From Bog-473 sp963850095 (GTDB lineage Bacteria > Actinomycetota > Acidimicrobiia > Acidimicrobiales > RAAP-2), in the NCBI GenBank assembly GCA_963850095.1, contig CAWKJX010000005.1:284459-348458 (forward strand): DNA of 64,000 bases. Direction: 5' to 3'. The position numbers and the translations under genes were made by a program. Each line of letters opens with the position of its first letter. Positions within the stretch are counted from its first letter, which is position 1. Below, one piece after another: positions 28,360 through 38,103 of the stretch. The notes under the pieces were generated by a model, which was not told where the DNA came from, searched no databases, and saw nothing but the letters and a program-made list of their open reading frames with translations.

Positions 28360-29723
28360 ATGACGGTTGACCCGGCCACCCTCATCCGCCCGCCTGCCAT
28401 CGACGCACCCGGGCGCTTCGTCCCCACGGGTGCAGTACCGGGGGAGCCTCGACGAGTTCGACTACGTGGAGGAGGAGTGGTTCGCCACGGGGCAGCTGGA
28501 CGGCCACCCCTACGCCACCGCCCTGACGGTGCGGCGGCCCCGGGACCCATCTCGCTTCAGCGGGACGGTCATGGTGGAGCCGGTGCACGCCGCCAGCGCG
28601 GCCCCCGTGTGGATCTACACGTCGACCTACCAGATGCGCGCCGGCCACGGGTGGGCCGCCGTGTGCTCGCAGAAGACCGTGCTCGACGGCTTCGTGAAGC
28701 CCGCCAACGCCGAGCGCTACGCGTCCCTCGACATCTGGTCCGACGCGCCGCCCCTCGAGACGTCGGGCCTCGAGGGCATGCGGGTGCCCCGCGACCCCGC
28801 CGGATTCCAGGCCCGCATGGAGCGGATGCGCGCCGTCAACGTCCTGTCGACGCCGATCCTGGCCCAGGTCGGGGCGGCGCTGGCGGGCGACGGCGGGCCC
28901 TTCGACGGGCTGGGCGTGCGCCACCTCGTCCTGACCGGCCACTCCCAGACCGGCGCGGTGGTGACCGACTACATCCTCAACGGCCACGACGCCCAGCGCC
29001 ACGACGATGGCTCGCCCGTCTATGGAGGCTTCTTCCCGAGCGGGGCGCCCTCGGTGCGCTTCGAGCACGTCGACGTCCCGATCGTCCAGGTGCTGAGCGA
29101 CGGCGACATCGCCGACCCGAATCGGCCGGGACGGGAGGGCCGCCGCTACCGCCGCGACGACAGCGACGACCCGGGCGACCGCTACCGGCTCTACGAGCTG
29201 GCCGGGGTCGGCCACATGGGCACGCGCTACCCGCCCTACAGCGACAACGCCATGTGGCAGAACGACCCCCTGGGCACCGCGGGGAGCGTCCCGCCGGATG
29301 CGGCCATGAACAGCCTGCCCCACGACGAGCTCTTCGCCATGGGCCTGCACCACCTGGAGCGCTGGGTGGCGGCCGGCGTGGCCCCGCCGCGGGCCGAGCG
29401 CATCGAGGTGGGGCCCGACGGCCTCTTCGCCAAGGACGAGTGCGGCAACAGCCGCGCCGGCGTGCGCTGCGCGCAGATGGACGTCCCCCGGTTGCGCTAC
29501 TTCTCCACGCCGGGCGAGCAGGGGGACGGGACGCCGTCCTTCGGCGTGGTGGGGATTGAGGAGTCGCTTGCCGGCCGAGACGCTGGCCCGCCTCTACCGG
29601 GACCACGCCGACTACGTCGACCGCTTCAACCGCCGGCTGGACGAGCTGGTCGAGGCGGGCTGGTTCCTGGCCGAGGACGCCGAGGAGATGCGCGCCGAGG
29701 CCAAGGGCGCAGCCGTGCCCTAG
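28360..29723 (+). CDS. Alpha/beta-hydrolase domain protein (two frameshifts)
   Basis: About 453 aa after repair. It resembles the PF20091-type alpha/beta-hydrolases, putative esterases: FDYVEEEWFATGQ near the start, FSGTVMVEPVHAAS, and the nucleophile elbow LTGHSQTGAVVTDYIL. A late His in ELAGVGHMGTRYP could complete the triad. AAGGAGGAG precedes ATG 28360. Two single-base shifts break the frame: one before VQYRGSLDEF (around 28400-28430) and one at about 29563-29577 after GIEESL, beyond which the other frame reads TLARLYRDHADYVDRFNRR to the stop at 29721. No signal peptide is visible. The substrate is unknown. Confidence 0.72.
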
Positions 29724-29778
29724 CCGCACGGCGGCCGTGGTCGGAGCGGCCCGTGTTCCCACGGCGGGTGCCGGCCGC

Positions 29779-29799
29779 TGGCTTCTGGCTTCTGGCTTC
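29779..29799 (+). repeat. 7-bp tandem repeat (TGGCTTC x3)
   Basis: Three exact copies of TGGCTTC followed by a partial fourth, in the 208-base gap between the hydrolase and the TPR-AAA gene. Short enough to be slippage-prone; no regulatory role is evident. Confidence 0.6.
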
Positions 29800-29931
29800 T
29801 GGCGATTTCGTGACACGAGCGCGACGAAGGCGGGTCATGTCATCGGCCTGACGCGGAAAAGGGCCTCCGCGGTGTCCACAGCCGGCGGAGTTTCTGGGGA
29901 CGAGCGGACCCGAAAGTACGATCGTCGGGGC

Positions 29932-31207
29932 ATGGCACCGGACCCCGACCTCCTGCGCGCCATTGAGGCAGCGGCGGGCGCCGACCCGGGGAACGCCGCC
30001 CTCCAGGTGCACCTGGCCGGTCTGCTGATGGACGCCGACCGGCCGGCCGACGCGCTGGCCCGGCTCGAGCCGGTGCTGGCGCGCCAGCCCGACGACGTCG
30101 AGGCCCTGGGGCTGGCCGCCCGGGCCGCGGCCGGACTGGGCGACCCGCGGGCAGGCGGGTGGGCCCGGCTGCACGGCGCGCTCAGCGGGGGCGCCGGCAC
30201 CCAGCCGGTTCCCGACCCCGTGGCGCCCGAGCAGGTGCCGGCCCCGCTCGGCGCCGACGGTGCCGTGGCCGGGCCCTGACGGACCTCCCGAGGAGCACGA
30301 CTGGGACCGCTTCCTCCAAGAGGTACTGCTCGACGCGGGCCACCTACCCCGGGTGACCCTGGCCGACGTGGGTGGCCTCGAGGACGTCAAGGCGCGGCTG
30401 GAGCAGAGCTTCCTCACCCCGCTGCGCAACCCCGAGCTGCGCCGGGCCTACGGCACGCAGCTGCGCGGCGGCCTCCTGCTCTGGGGCCCGCCCGGGTGCG
30501 GCAAGACCTTCCTGGCCCGCGCCGTGGCGGGCGAGCTCGAGGCGCGCTTCGTCAGCATCGGGCTGCACGACGTGCTCGACATGTGGCTGGGCAGCTCGGA
30601 GAAGGAGCTGCACGCGCTGTTCGAAGTGGCCCGGCGCAACCCGCCGTGCGTGCTGTTCTTCGACGAACTCGACGCCATTGGGCACACGCGCATGAACCTG
30701 GGCCGCAGCGCGGCGCGCAACGTCGTGGCCCAGCTCCTGGTCGAGCTCGACGGCGTCGAGACGTCGAACGAGGGCATCTTCGTCATTGGGGCCACCAACC
30801 AGCCCTGGGACGTCGACCCCGGCCTGCGCCGCCCGGGGCGCTTCGACCGGACCATGCTCGTCCTGCCGCCGGACGCACAAGCCCGGGCGGCGATCCTGGC
30901 CTATCACCTGTCGAACCGGCCGGTGGGCGACATCGACCTGTCCGAGCTGGCCCGCCTGACCGAGGGCATGTCGGGGGCCGACCTGCGGCTGGTCTGCGAC
31001 GACGCGGCGGAGCTGGCCCTGGGCGAGGCCATCAAGAGCGGGACGACCCAGCCCATTGAGCTGCGCCATCTGCGCCAGGCCGTCGGGGACGTGCGGCCGA
31101 GCACCACGGCCTGGTTCGAGTCGGCGCGCAACCACGTGCGCTACGCCAACCAGGACGGCCAGTACGACGAGCTGGCCGCCTTCCTCAAGCGCTACCGGCC
31201 CGGCTAG
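29932..31207 (+). CDS. TPR-AAA+ ATPase (frameshifted)
   Basis: About 424 aa. Residues 1-80 look like tetratricopeptide repeats (AALQVHLAGLLMDADRPADA, LARLEPVLARQPDD), then a Pro-rich linker. The AAA+ core has Walker A LLWGPPGCGKTFLARA, Walker B CVLFFDELDAIGHTR, sensor 1 IGATNQPWDVDP and the arginine-finger block RRPGRFDR, closest to the FtsH/Cdc48 classical AAA clade but with no protease domain. The TPR and AAA parts are in different frames. Removing G30256 joins them through GATVPWPGPDGPPEEHDW. It overlaps no neighbour; a TPR membrane protein starts 23 bases after the stop and is a probable partner. It may unfold or remodel protein complexes at the membrane; the client is unknown. Confidence 0.75.
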
Positions 31208-31229
31208 AACGAGGGCGAGGGCAAGCCGG

Positions 31230-32132
31230 GTGGAGCACACACAGGATGTGAGCGCGCTGTTGCGCGAGGCCGAGGCGCTGCTCGACGTGCGGCGCTACGC
31301 CGAAGCCATGGACCGGGCGCGCGAGGTGATGCGGCGGGCTCCCGACGACCCGCGCGCCTTCCAGCTGTTGTCGCGGGCGCTCTACGGGCAGGAGGACTTC
31401 TCCGGGGCGGCCCGCGCCGCGCGCGAGTCGATGCGGCTCGCCCCCAACGACCCGCTCGGGCACCGCCTGGCCAGCCGGGCGCTGGCCACCATGGCCCGGC
31501 ACGAGGTGGGCGCGGCGCGGGCGCGCCTGGCCGAGGAGGCGATCGGCGTGGCCGGCCAGGCCGTGCAGCTGGCGCCGGCCGATCCCAACGGCCACCTGGT
31601 CCTGGCCGAAGCCCTGTCCCTGGCCAAGCGACACCCCGAGGCGGAGGCCCAGATGCAGCTGGCCATCCGCTCCGCTCCCAACAGCGTGGCCACATGGGTC
31701 ACCGCCAGCCTGATCGCCATCGGGGCCAAGAACTGGGTGGGGGCCATCGAGGCCTGCCAGCGGGCCCTGGCCCTCGATCCCAACAACTACGCCGCGCTGA
31801 ACAACCTCGGCGTCGCCCTGCGGGCCTCGGGCCAACGGAGCGAGGGCACCCAGGTGCTGGCCCGGGCCGCCGCCATTGAGCCCGACTCCACCACCGCCCG
31901 CAAGAACCTGTCCCGGGCCGGCATCCGCATCGCCCGCCTCGTCGTCCTGGTGGCACTCATCCCGCTCTGGTTCGTCGCCAACGTCGGCTTGATCCTGTAT
32001 CTCGTCTTCGCCGTCGGCAGCAACGTCCTCATTTCGCGCCGGCCCGACCTGGTGCTGCGGGCCGAGCGCTGGGCTGCGCCGCTGGCCCTGTTCTTCGCCC
32101 GCGGGCGCCGCAAGGGCGACCAGTCGGACTGA
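31230..32132 (+). CDS. TPR protein with C-terminal membrane segments
   Basis: 300 aa from GTG 31230. Residues 5-215 hold about five tetratricopeptide repeats (AEALLDVRRYAEAMDRAREV, DDPRAFQLLSRALYGQEDF, CQRALALDPNNYAALNNLG). A hydrophobic stretch (IARLVVLVALIPLWFVANVG, LILYLVFAVG) then anchors it in the membrane, followed by a short basic tail. The TPR domain faces one side as a protein-binding platform. It follows the TPR-AAA+ gene by 23 bases, so the pair probably forms an ATPase plus membrane receptor unit. No named family recognised. Confidence 0.75.
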   Translation: MEHTQDVSALLREAEALLDVRRYAEAMDRAREVMRRAPDDPRAFQLLSRALYGQEDFSGAARAARESMRLAPNDPLGHRLASRALATMARHEVGAARARLAEEAIGVAGQAVQLAPADPNGHLVLAEALSLAKRHPEAEAQMQLAIRSAPNSVATWVTASLIAIGAKNWVGAIEACQRALALDPNNYAALNNLGVALRASGQRSEGTQVLARAAAIEPDSTTARKNLSRAGIRIARLVVLVALIPLWFVANVGLILYLVFAVGSNVLISRRPDLVLRAERWAAPLALFFARGRRKGDQSD

Positions 32133-32160
32133 CGAGCAGCCTCCGACGCCCGCTGCGCTC

Positions 32161-33033
32161 TTAGTGGGCCGATGGCGGCGGGTACACCTCGCGCACGTAC
32201 TCGTCGACCTGGGGCTCGGGCAGCCGCTTCCAGATGGCCGTGTAGTAGATGGCCAGGCTGAAAACGGCTACCACTCCGAGGTCCCACCAGAAGGGCAGGT
32301 CGCCGTGGCCGCCCACGAGGAAGTTCTGGAAGCCGCGGATGCCGCCGATGATGCCGCCGGCGCCGAAGCCGCCGAAGTACGAAATGAGCCCCAGGCCGAT
32401 GAGGTAGGGGAAGATCCAGATGGCAGCACCCCAGTCGACCTTGGGCTGGTTCGGGTTCATGTGGAAGGCGGCCGAGAGGATCATGAGCACGTAGCCGATC
32501 AGCATGGCGACCATGAGCGTCGAGTAGACCTGCCACCCGGCCCAGTACACGATCAGGTTGGCGCAGACGAACGCCAACGGAGCGATCACCTTGTGCCCCG
32601 GGAGCGAGTAGGCGCGCTCGAGGTTCGGCTTCGACTTGCGCAGCGCACCGAGCGCCAACGGAGCCCCGGCGTACATCATCACCGAGGCATCGGTCACGAG
32701 CCCGACCAGCTTGCTCCAGCTCGGGAAGGGCAGGAGGAAGAGGAGGCCGATGAGGGCCGAGATGATCACGGGCGAAGGCCGGAATTTTGGCGCGCTCGGT
32801 CTTGGACTCGAACGCTTGGGGACGTAGCCGTTCTTGCTCAACCCGAAGCTGATGCGCGACGCCGACGTCAGGTAGATCAGGCCCGTGCCGGCGGGCGAAA
32901 TCACTGCGTCGAGACGCAGAATCCACGCCAGCCAGGCCAGCCAGGCCAGCCCGGCCCCCTTGGCCACCGTGTAGAAGGGTGCGGACGCCAGGACCGAGTT
33001 CGTGTGCGATTTGACGTTTTTCTGACGGGCCAT
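32161..33033 (-). pseudogene. C-terminal half of an APC-family amino acid permease
   Basis: About 290 residues that match the second half of APC transporters: DAVISPAGTGLIYLTSASRI, SFGLSKNGYVPK, LLFLLPFPSW and later membrane helices up to a hydrophilic C-terminus (EVYPPPSAH). The first five or so helices are missing; upstream there are only 90 bases of tandem repeat before cysA. The segment after NGYVPK is garbled, but three deletions at TCG/CGA sites between about 32774 and 32811 restore KRSVQDQRAKIPALPVIIS. Either the gene lost its N-terminus in a rearrangement or the assembly collapsed at the repeats. A functional transporter is unlikely as it stands. Confidence 0.65.
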
Positions 33034-33056
33034 AGGGCCGTTGCGCTGGGCCTTCG

Positions 33057-33112
33057 CGCCCTCGTGCCTGGGCCGCGGCGCCCTCGTGCCTGGGCCGCGG
33101 CGCCCTCGTGCT
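33057..33112. repeat. 22-bp GC-rich tandem repeat
   Basis: Two exact 22-base units beginning CGCCCTCGTGCCTGGG and a partial third, between the truncated permease and cysA. It lies at the point where the permease N-terminus should be. Too short and contiguous for a CRISPR array. Confidence 0.75.
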
Positions 33113-33122
33113 GGGGGCGTTC

Positions 33123-34130
33123 CTAGACGCTGAGGATGGGGAAGGGCTCGGGCACGGTGGACTCGACCCGCGCCACCCAGACCTGCTGGCCCGCCTCGAG
33201 CCCGAGGTCGGCGGCCGACCCGCGGCTGAGCTGGACCCAGCAGGGGTCGCCGGCCGCCAGCTCGACGTCGACTCTGACCTCGAAGCCGAGATGCGTGACC
33301 CGGGTCACCCTGCCCTGCACCGCGCCGGGCAGCGGGTGGCCGTTCTCCACCCGGTGGATGGCCAGGTCGTGCGGGCGCACCCACTCGCCGCCGAGGCGTG
33401 TGGCCGACCCCAGGAAGGTCAGCACGAACTCGTTGGCCGGATGGTCGTACATGTCCGACGGCGTCCCCACCTGCTCGAGCCGGCCCTGGTTGATGATGGC
33501 CAGACGGTCGGCCACCTCCATGGCCTCCTCCTGGTCGTGCGTCACCAGCACCGTCGTCACGTTGAGGGTGTCGTGCAGGTCGCGCAGCCACTGGCGCAAC
33601 TGGGTCCGCACCTGGGCGTCCAGCGCGCCGAAGGGCTCGTCGAGCAGCAGCACCTTCGGCTCAATGGCCAGGGCCCTGGCCAGGGCCATGCGCTGGCGCT
33701 GGCCGCCCGAGAGCTGCGAGGGGTAGCGCTCGCCCAGGTGCGAAAGGCCGACCAGCTCGAGCAGCTCGTCCACCCGGGCCTTGATTTCCGCCTTGGGGCG
33801 GCGGCGGATTTCGAGGCCGAAGGCCACGTTGCGCCGCACGCTCAGGTGGCGGAACGGTGCGTAGTGCTGGAAGCAGAAGCCCACGCCGCGGCTGCGCGCC
33901 GGCGTCATGGTCAGGTCCTCGCCCTCGATGCGCACGATGCCCGTGTCGGGCGTGTCCAGCCCGGCGATGATGCGCAGCAGGGTCGACTTGCCGCCTCCGC
34001 TCGGGCCGAGCAGCGCGGTGAGCGAGCCCGTCGGCACCTCGAGCGACACGTCGTCGAGGGCCACGGCCTCGCCGAACTTCTTGGAGATGGACTCGACGAC
34101 GATGCTCATGCCTGCGCCTTCCCGTGCCAC
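33123..34130 (-). CDS. cysA: Sulfate/thiosulfate ABC importer ATPase
   Basis: 335 aa. Energises sulfate uptake with CysT, CysW and the binding protein. Walker A LLGPSGGGKSTLLRIIAGL, Q-loop GVGFCFQHYAPFRHL, signature LSGGQRQRMALARAL and Walker B KVLLLDEPFGALD are all present. A C-terminal TOBE-like domain (ending VARVESTVPEPFPIL) is typical of CysA. The gene overlaps the end of cysW, so the whole transporter reads as one operon on the minus strand. The SVRRNVAFGLEIRRR block fits the sulfate subfamily. Sulfate limitation is the usual inducer. Confidence 0.9.
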   Translation of the reverse strand: MAREGAGMSIVVESISKKFGEAVALDDVSLEVPTGSLTALLGPSGGGKSTLLRIIAGLDTPDTGIVRIEGEDLTMTPARSRGVGFCFQHYAPFRHLSVRRNVAFGLEIRRRPKAEIKARVDELLELVGLSHLGERYPSQLSGGQRQRMALARALAIEPKVLLLDEPFGALDAQVRTQLRQWLRDLHDTLNVTTVLVTHDQEEAMEVADRLAIINQGRLEQVGTPSDMYDHPANEFVLTFLGSATRLGGEWVRPHDLAIHRVENGHPLPGAVQGRVTRVTHLGFEVRVDVELAAGDPCWVQLSRGSAADLGLEAGQQVWVARVESTVPEPFPILSV

Positions 34131-34939
34131 TCGTCGCGCTTGCGGTCGCTCACGGTGAGCACTGTGAGCACAAGCAGCGCGGCCAGGCAGAGCGCCACCG
34201 CGCCGATGTACGCGCTCTGCGGGTCCAGGTTATCGATGCTGTCGGAGATGAACAGCGGCATGGTCTCGGTCTTGCCGGCGATGGCCCCCGAGACGATGGC
34301 CACGGCGCCGAACTCGCCCATCACCCGGGCCGTGGTCAGCGTCACCCCGAAGGCCAGGCCGCGGCGGATGTTGGGCAGCGTGATGCGCCGGAACACGGTG
34401 AACGGCCTCGCCCCCAGCGTGCGGGCCGCCTGCTCCTGCTCGGTGCCGATCTCCTGGAGCACGGGCAGCACCTCGCGCACCACGTAGGGCAGCGAGACCG
34501 CGGCGGCGGCCATGACGATGCCGGGTATGGAGAAGATCACCGTGATGCCCCGCGCCGCCAGCCAGTTGCCGAACCAGCCCGTCTTGCCATACACGAGGAT
34601 CAGGGCCAGGCCGATGACGACCGGGGAGATGGCGAGCGGGATGTCCACCAGCGCGTCGAGCAGCCAGGCCCCCGGGAAGCGGTGGCGGGCCAGGATGAGC
34701 GAGACGCTCACGCCGAAGATGGTGTTGAGGGGGACGGCAATGAGGGCCACGAGCAGCGTCAGCCAGAGGGCGTGCACGGAATCCGGTGCGCTGATGGCGT
34801 CCCACGCCGAACCGAGTCCGTGCTGAAAGGCGCGGAAGAACACCGAGCCGACCGGGATCAGGATCAGCAGGGCCAGGTAGAGGAGCACGGCGAAGCGGAG
34901 GGGGAGGCGCCAGCGGCGGCGTCCCACGGGCGCGCTCAT
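34106..34939 (-). CDS. cysW: Sulfate ABC importer permease
   Basis: 277 aa inner-membrane subunit with six hydrophobic helices. Diagnostic blocks are DALVDIPLAISPVVIGLAL, the EAA loop region EIGTEQEQAARTLGA followed by TVFRRITLPNIRRGL, and ARVMGEFGAVAIVSG, all characteristic of CysW. The ATG at 34939 overlaps the cysT stop by four bases (ATGA), and its own end overlaps the cysA start. With CysT it forms the membrane channel of the sulfate importer. Confidence 0.9.
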   Translation of the reverse strand: MSAPVGRRRWRLPLRFAVLLYLALLILIPVGSVFFRAFQHGLGSAWDAISAPDSVHALWLTLLVALIAVPLNTIFGVSVSLILARHRFPGAWLLDALVDIPLAISPVVIGLALILVYGKTGWFGNWLAARGITVIFSIPGIVMAAAAVSLPYVVREVLPVLQEIGTEQEQAARTLGARPFTVFRRITLPNIRRGLAFGVTLTTARVMGEFGAVAIVSGAIAGKTETMPLFISDSIDNLDPQSAYIGAVALCLAALLVLTVLTVSDRKRDEWHGKAQA

Positions 34940-35850
34940 AGCTGCTCGGTGAGTTCGAAGCGCCGGCGGGCCCAGCCGATGGCCACGAGCACGACGAGCG
35001 CGATGACGATGAGCACGACGGAGACCGCGCTGGCCTGGGGCAGCTCGTCGTTCTGGAAGAGGTCGTAGATCCACGACGAGGCCACCTGGGTCTTGAAGGG
35101 CAGGTTGCCCGAAATGAGCACGATCGAACCGAACTCGCCCACCGCCCTGGCGAAGGCCAGGCCGGCACCGGCCAGCGCCGAGGGCAGGATGCTCGGGAGC
35201 ACGACGCGCAGCAACACCTGGCGGTGGGTGGCGCCGAGGGACGCCGCGGCTTCCTCGATCTCGGCATCGAGCTCGGCCAGCACCGGTTGGACGCTACGTA
35301 CACAGAAGGGCAGGGTCACGAACAGCAGCGCGGCGGCCACGCCCAGGCGGGTGCCGGCCAGGTTGATGTGGAAGGGGCTGTCGGGGCCGTAGAGGGCGAG
35401 CAGCGTGAGCCCGGCCACAATGGTCGGCAGCGCGAAGGGCAGGTCGATGACCGCGCTGACGAGGGCCTTGCCGCGGAAGTCGTCCCGCACGAGCACCCAG
35501 GCGATGGCCAGGCCGGCGATGGAGTTGACCACGGCCACAATGGCGGACAGGGCGAGGGTCAGCTCGAGCGCGGCCACCGATTCGGGGCTCGAGACGGCGG
35601 CCCAGAACGTGCTCCAGCCGCCGCTGAACGCGTTGGTGACGAGCGCGGCGACCGGGAGGATGACGAGCAGCGACAGGTAGGTGACGACGAGCGCCGGCCC
35701 GCCGATGCGCGCGGTGAGCGTGCCGGCCCGGGCCAGGGCGGCGGACGGCGCCACATGGGGGGTGGGGTCGCGTCGACCCCGACCCGGCCGGCGTTCGCTG
35801 GGTGCGGCGGTCCCGCCCGCCTGACCGAGGTCCGCCGCGCCGGTGGTCAT
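34936..35850 (-). CDS. cysT: Sulfate ABC importer permease
   Basis: 304 aa. A Pro/Arg-rich N-terminal tail precedes six membrane helices. CysT blocks are visible: VIDLPFALPTIVAGLTLLAL, the EAA motif EIEEAAASLGATHRQVLLRV, and AGLAFARAVGEFGSIVLISG. It pairs with CysW as the heterodimeric channel. It starts 9 bases after the sulfate-binding protein stop and overlaps cysW by four bases. The GxLPFKTQVASSWIYDLFQ tail region is also family-typical. Confidence 0.9.
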   Translation of the reverse strand: MTTGAADLGQAGGTAAPSERRPGRGRRDPTPHVAPSAALARAGTLTARIGGPALVVTYLSLLVILPVAALVTNAFSGGWSTFWAAVSSPESVAALELTLALSAIVAVVNSIAGLAIAWVLVRDDFRGKALVSAVIDLPFALPTIVAGLTLLALYGPDSPFHINLAGTRLGVAAALLFVTLPFCVRSVQPVLAELDAEIEEAAASLGATHRQVLLRVVLPSILPSALAGAGLAFARAVGEFGSIVLISGNLPFKTQVASSWIYDLFQNDELPQASAVSVVLIVIALVVLVAIGWARRRFELTEQL

Positions 35851-35858
35851 ACCCTCGC

Positions 35859-36889
35859 CTAGCCGCTCGCGGTGGAGACGCCGAGTGACTCCTCGTCCTT
35901 GGCCACGATGCCCGTGGTCGGGTCGAAGAACTTCGTGTTGACCGAGGTCCAGCCACCCAGCGAGTCGATGGTGAAGAGCGTCTTGGGCTTCGGGAAGTTG
36001 AACTCGGCGGCCACCTTGGGCAGGACGGGCCGGTAGCCCTGCTGGCCCCAGACCTTCTGGCCGGCCGGCGACTCGAGGTAGGCGACGAACGCCTTGGCCG
36101 CCGGGCTGGCCGTCTTGGTCACCGCGATCGGGTTCTGGATCAGGATCGTCTGCGGCGGCGTGATGATGTCGACCGGCTCGCCCTTGCTCTTGGCGTAAAG
36201 GGCGTCGTCCTCGTAGTCGAGCAGGACGTCACCCTGCCCCGACAGGAAGGTCTGCAGCGCCGCGCTGGCACTGGCCGGCTGGGCCACCGCGTTCGTGCAG
36301 CAGCTCGGACAGGTAGGTCTGCGCCTGGGCCGACGTCTTGCCCTGCTCGATCTCGGCGCCGTAGGCCGCCATGATGTTCCACTTGGCGCTCCCCGAGCTG
36401 AACACGTTGGGCGTGATCACCTGCACCCCGGACTTGACCAGGTCGGCCCAGGTCTTGATGTGCTTGGGGTTCCCGGGGCGCACGATGAAGGACACGATGG
36501 AGTCGGTCACCATCCCCTTGGTGGCGCCCTTGTCCCACGAGCTCGAGACCAGCCCGGCCTTGACCAACTTGGCCATGTCGGGCTCGAGCGAGAAGTTGAC
36601 GACGTCGGCGGGCAGGCCGGCGATCACCGCGGTGGCCTGCGTGCCCGACGGGCCGAACGACTGCGAGATCGTCACGCCCGCGCCCGCCTTGGTCTTGGCG
36701 TAGTCGGCGGCCAGCACGGCGTAGGCCGGCTTCGGCGTCGAGTAGCCGACCAGGTTGACCGTGCCGCCGCTCTGCGCGCCCGCCGGCAGAGCGGTCAGGG
36801 ACAGCGACAGCAGGGCCAAGGTGCCGATGCCGGCCGTGCGGGCGAAGCGGCGTCGGAGCCCGGCGGGAAGGGGAGTCGTCGGTAAGCAT
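35859..36889 (-). CDS. sbp: Sulfate-binding protein of ABC importer (two frameshifts)
   Basis: About 342 aa exported protein that captures sulfate or thiosulfate for CysTWA. Signal peptide IGTLALLSLSLTALPAGA, then VNLVGYSTPKPAYAVLA, ITQSFGPSGTQA-like QSFGPSGTQATAVIAG, ADVVNFSLEPDMAKL and, late, GQGDVLLDYEDDALY and GYRPVLP. Two frame breaks exist. One near 36294 between YLSELLH and NAVAQPASASAALQ is healed by removing C36294. One just after the start, at about 36880, when healed reads MLTTTPLPAGLRRRFAR from ATG 36889. The AT-rich 36900-36958 upstream, unusual here, is probably the promoter of the whole sulfate operon. Confidence 0.85.
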
Positions 36890-37032
36890 CCGTGGAACTC
36901 TAATCCAATCAACTTCCCAAATACACGCGGATTGCTATTATTTATCTAATCCCTGTTCAGGCGATCAACGGCGTCGCAACGGTATGGCGCGGGGCCGGTC
37001 CGGCGGCCGGGCGAGGTCCGATGACGTCTCGC

Positions 37033-37960
37033 CTACGCGTTGGCGAAGGCGGCAACGGGCGCCTCCATGCGGGTCGAGCGCAGGGCCCGATCGCACTGGC
37101 CCAGGAGGTCCTCTATCGACGCCGGGTCGCCGGGGCGCCGCGTGCGCCCACCCGAGCGCGATGTCGACACGCTCGCCCACGAAACGCACCGTCTCGGTGT
37201 TGGTGAGGTGTTCGGTCATCCGATTGGCGATGCCGGCCCGATCGTACTGGTGCAGCTCGAGCGCGACGGCGGCGAGACGCGTTCCGCTCAGGCGCGCCAC
37301 GACGTCGGACCGGCGGAAGGCGACCCGCAGCGAGCGGGCGACGGCCACCAACGCGGCATCGCCGGCCGCGTGGCCGCGCCGCTCGTTCAACTGGGCCAGT
37401 CCGCGCACGTCGACGACGAGGACCTGAACCTCGGCCGAATGCCGGTCGGCTGTCCGCAGCAGCTGGGTGGTGCCGAGAAGGAGGCCCCGCCGGTTGCTCA
37501 GCCCGGTGAGCTCGTCGACCACCAGCAACTCCTCGAGCTGCGCGTTGAGGTGGCCCAGCTGGCGCTCGGCGTGCGCCTGCGAGGACACGTCGCGGAAGAT
37601 GGCGCAGCCCAACGTCGCGCCGTCGCTCGCCTGGAACGTCTTGGCCGTCATTTCGGTCTCGATGACGCTGCCGTCACCGCGTCGCACCCGGCCGGGGCCC
37701 GACGCCTGCCCCGTGCGCAAGAGGGTTTCGACGCCCACCACCCACCGGGCGTCGTCGTGGTCGATGAGGCCCTGGCGGCCCCGCCGGCAGACTTCGTCCT
37801 CGCTCAGGCCGAGGATGGCGCAGGCGGCCGGGTTGGCCGCCAGGATCCTTCCTTCGTGGGGCTGGGTGAAGAGCACCCCATCAGGGCTGTGCTCGAACAA
37901 GACCCGCAAGGCCGCCAGGCCCTCCCCCTGGACCTGCTCGCGCTCGCCTTGACCATGCAC
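37033..37960 (-). CDS. PAS-GGDEF-like signalling protein with degenerate active site (frameshifted)
   Basis: About 308 aa, no membrane segment. Residues 18-125 form a PAS sensor domain (FEHSPDGVLFTQPHEGRIL, LGLSEDEVCRRG). Residues 150-300 form a GGDEF-type domain (VDELTGLSNRRGLLLGT, RRGHAAGDAALVAVARSL, RRSDVVARL). The signature GGDEF position reads SGTRL, so diguanylate cyclase activity is not expected; it may bind ligand or partner instead. The C-terminus is shifted near 37128. Removing C37128 gives PASIEDLLGQCDRALRSTR and stop at 37033. It lies divergent from nothing obvious, just beyond the sulfate operon promoter. Confidence 0.78.
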
Positions 37961-38103
37961 TCTCCCTCCGACACGAAAGTGTGCTCGGCGGCCGATGCTA
38001 GCGATTGCACCGCAGGTGCCACCAGTACCGAACGGCCTCTTTTGCGCGACGGCGCCTGCCGCCGGTCGTCTCTAGACCGGAAGCGTGGACATCAACGTGG
38101 GTG

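Noticed and set aside
33057..33112. CRISPR array
   Set aside because: Units are contiguous without spacers and there are no cas genes nearby; simple tandem repeat. The repeat at 52293-52350 was rejected for the same reason.
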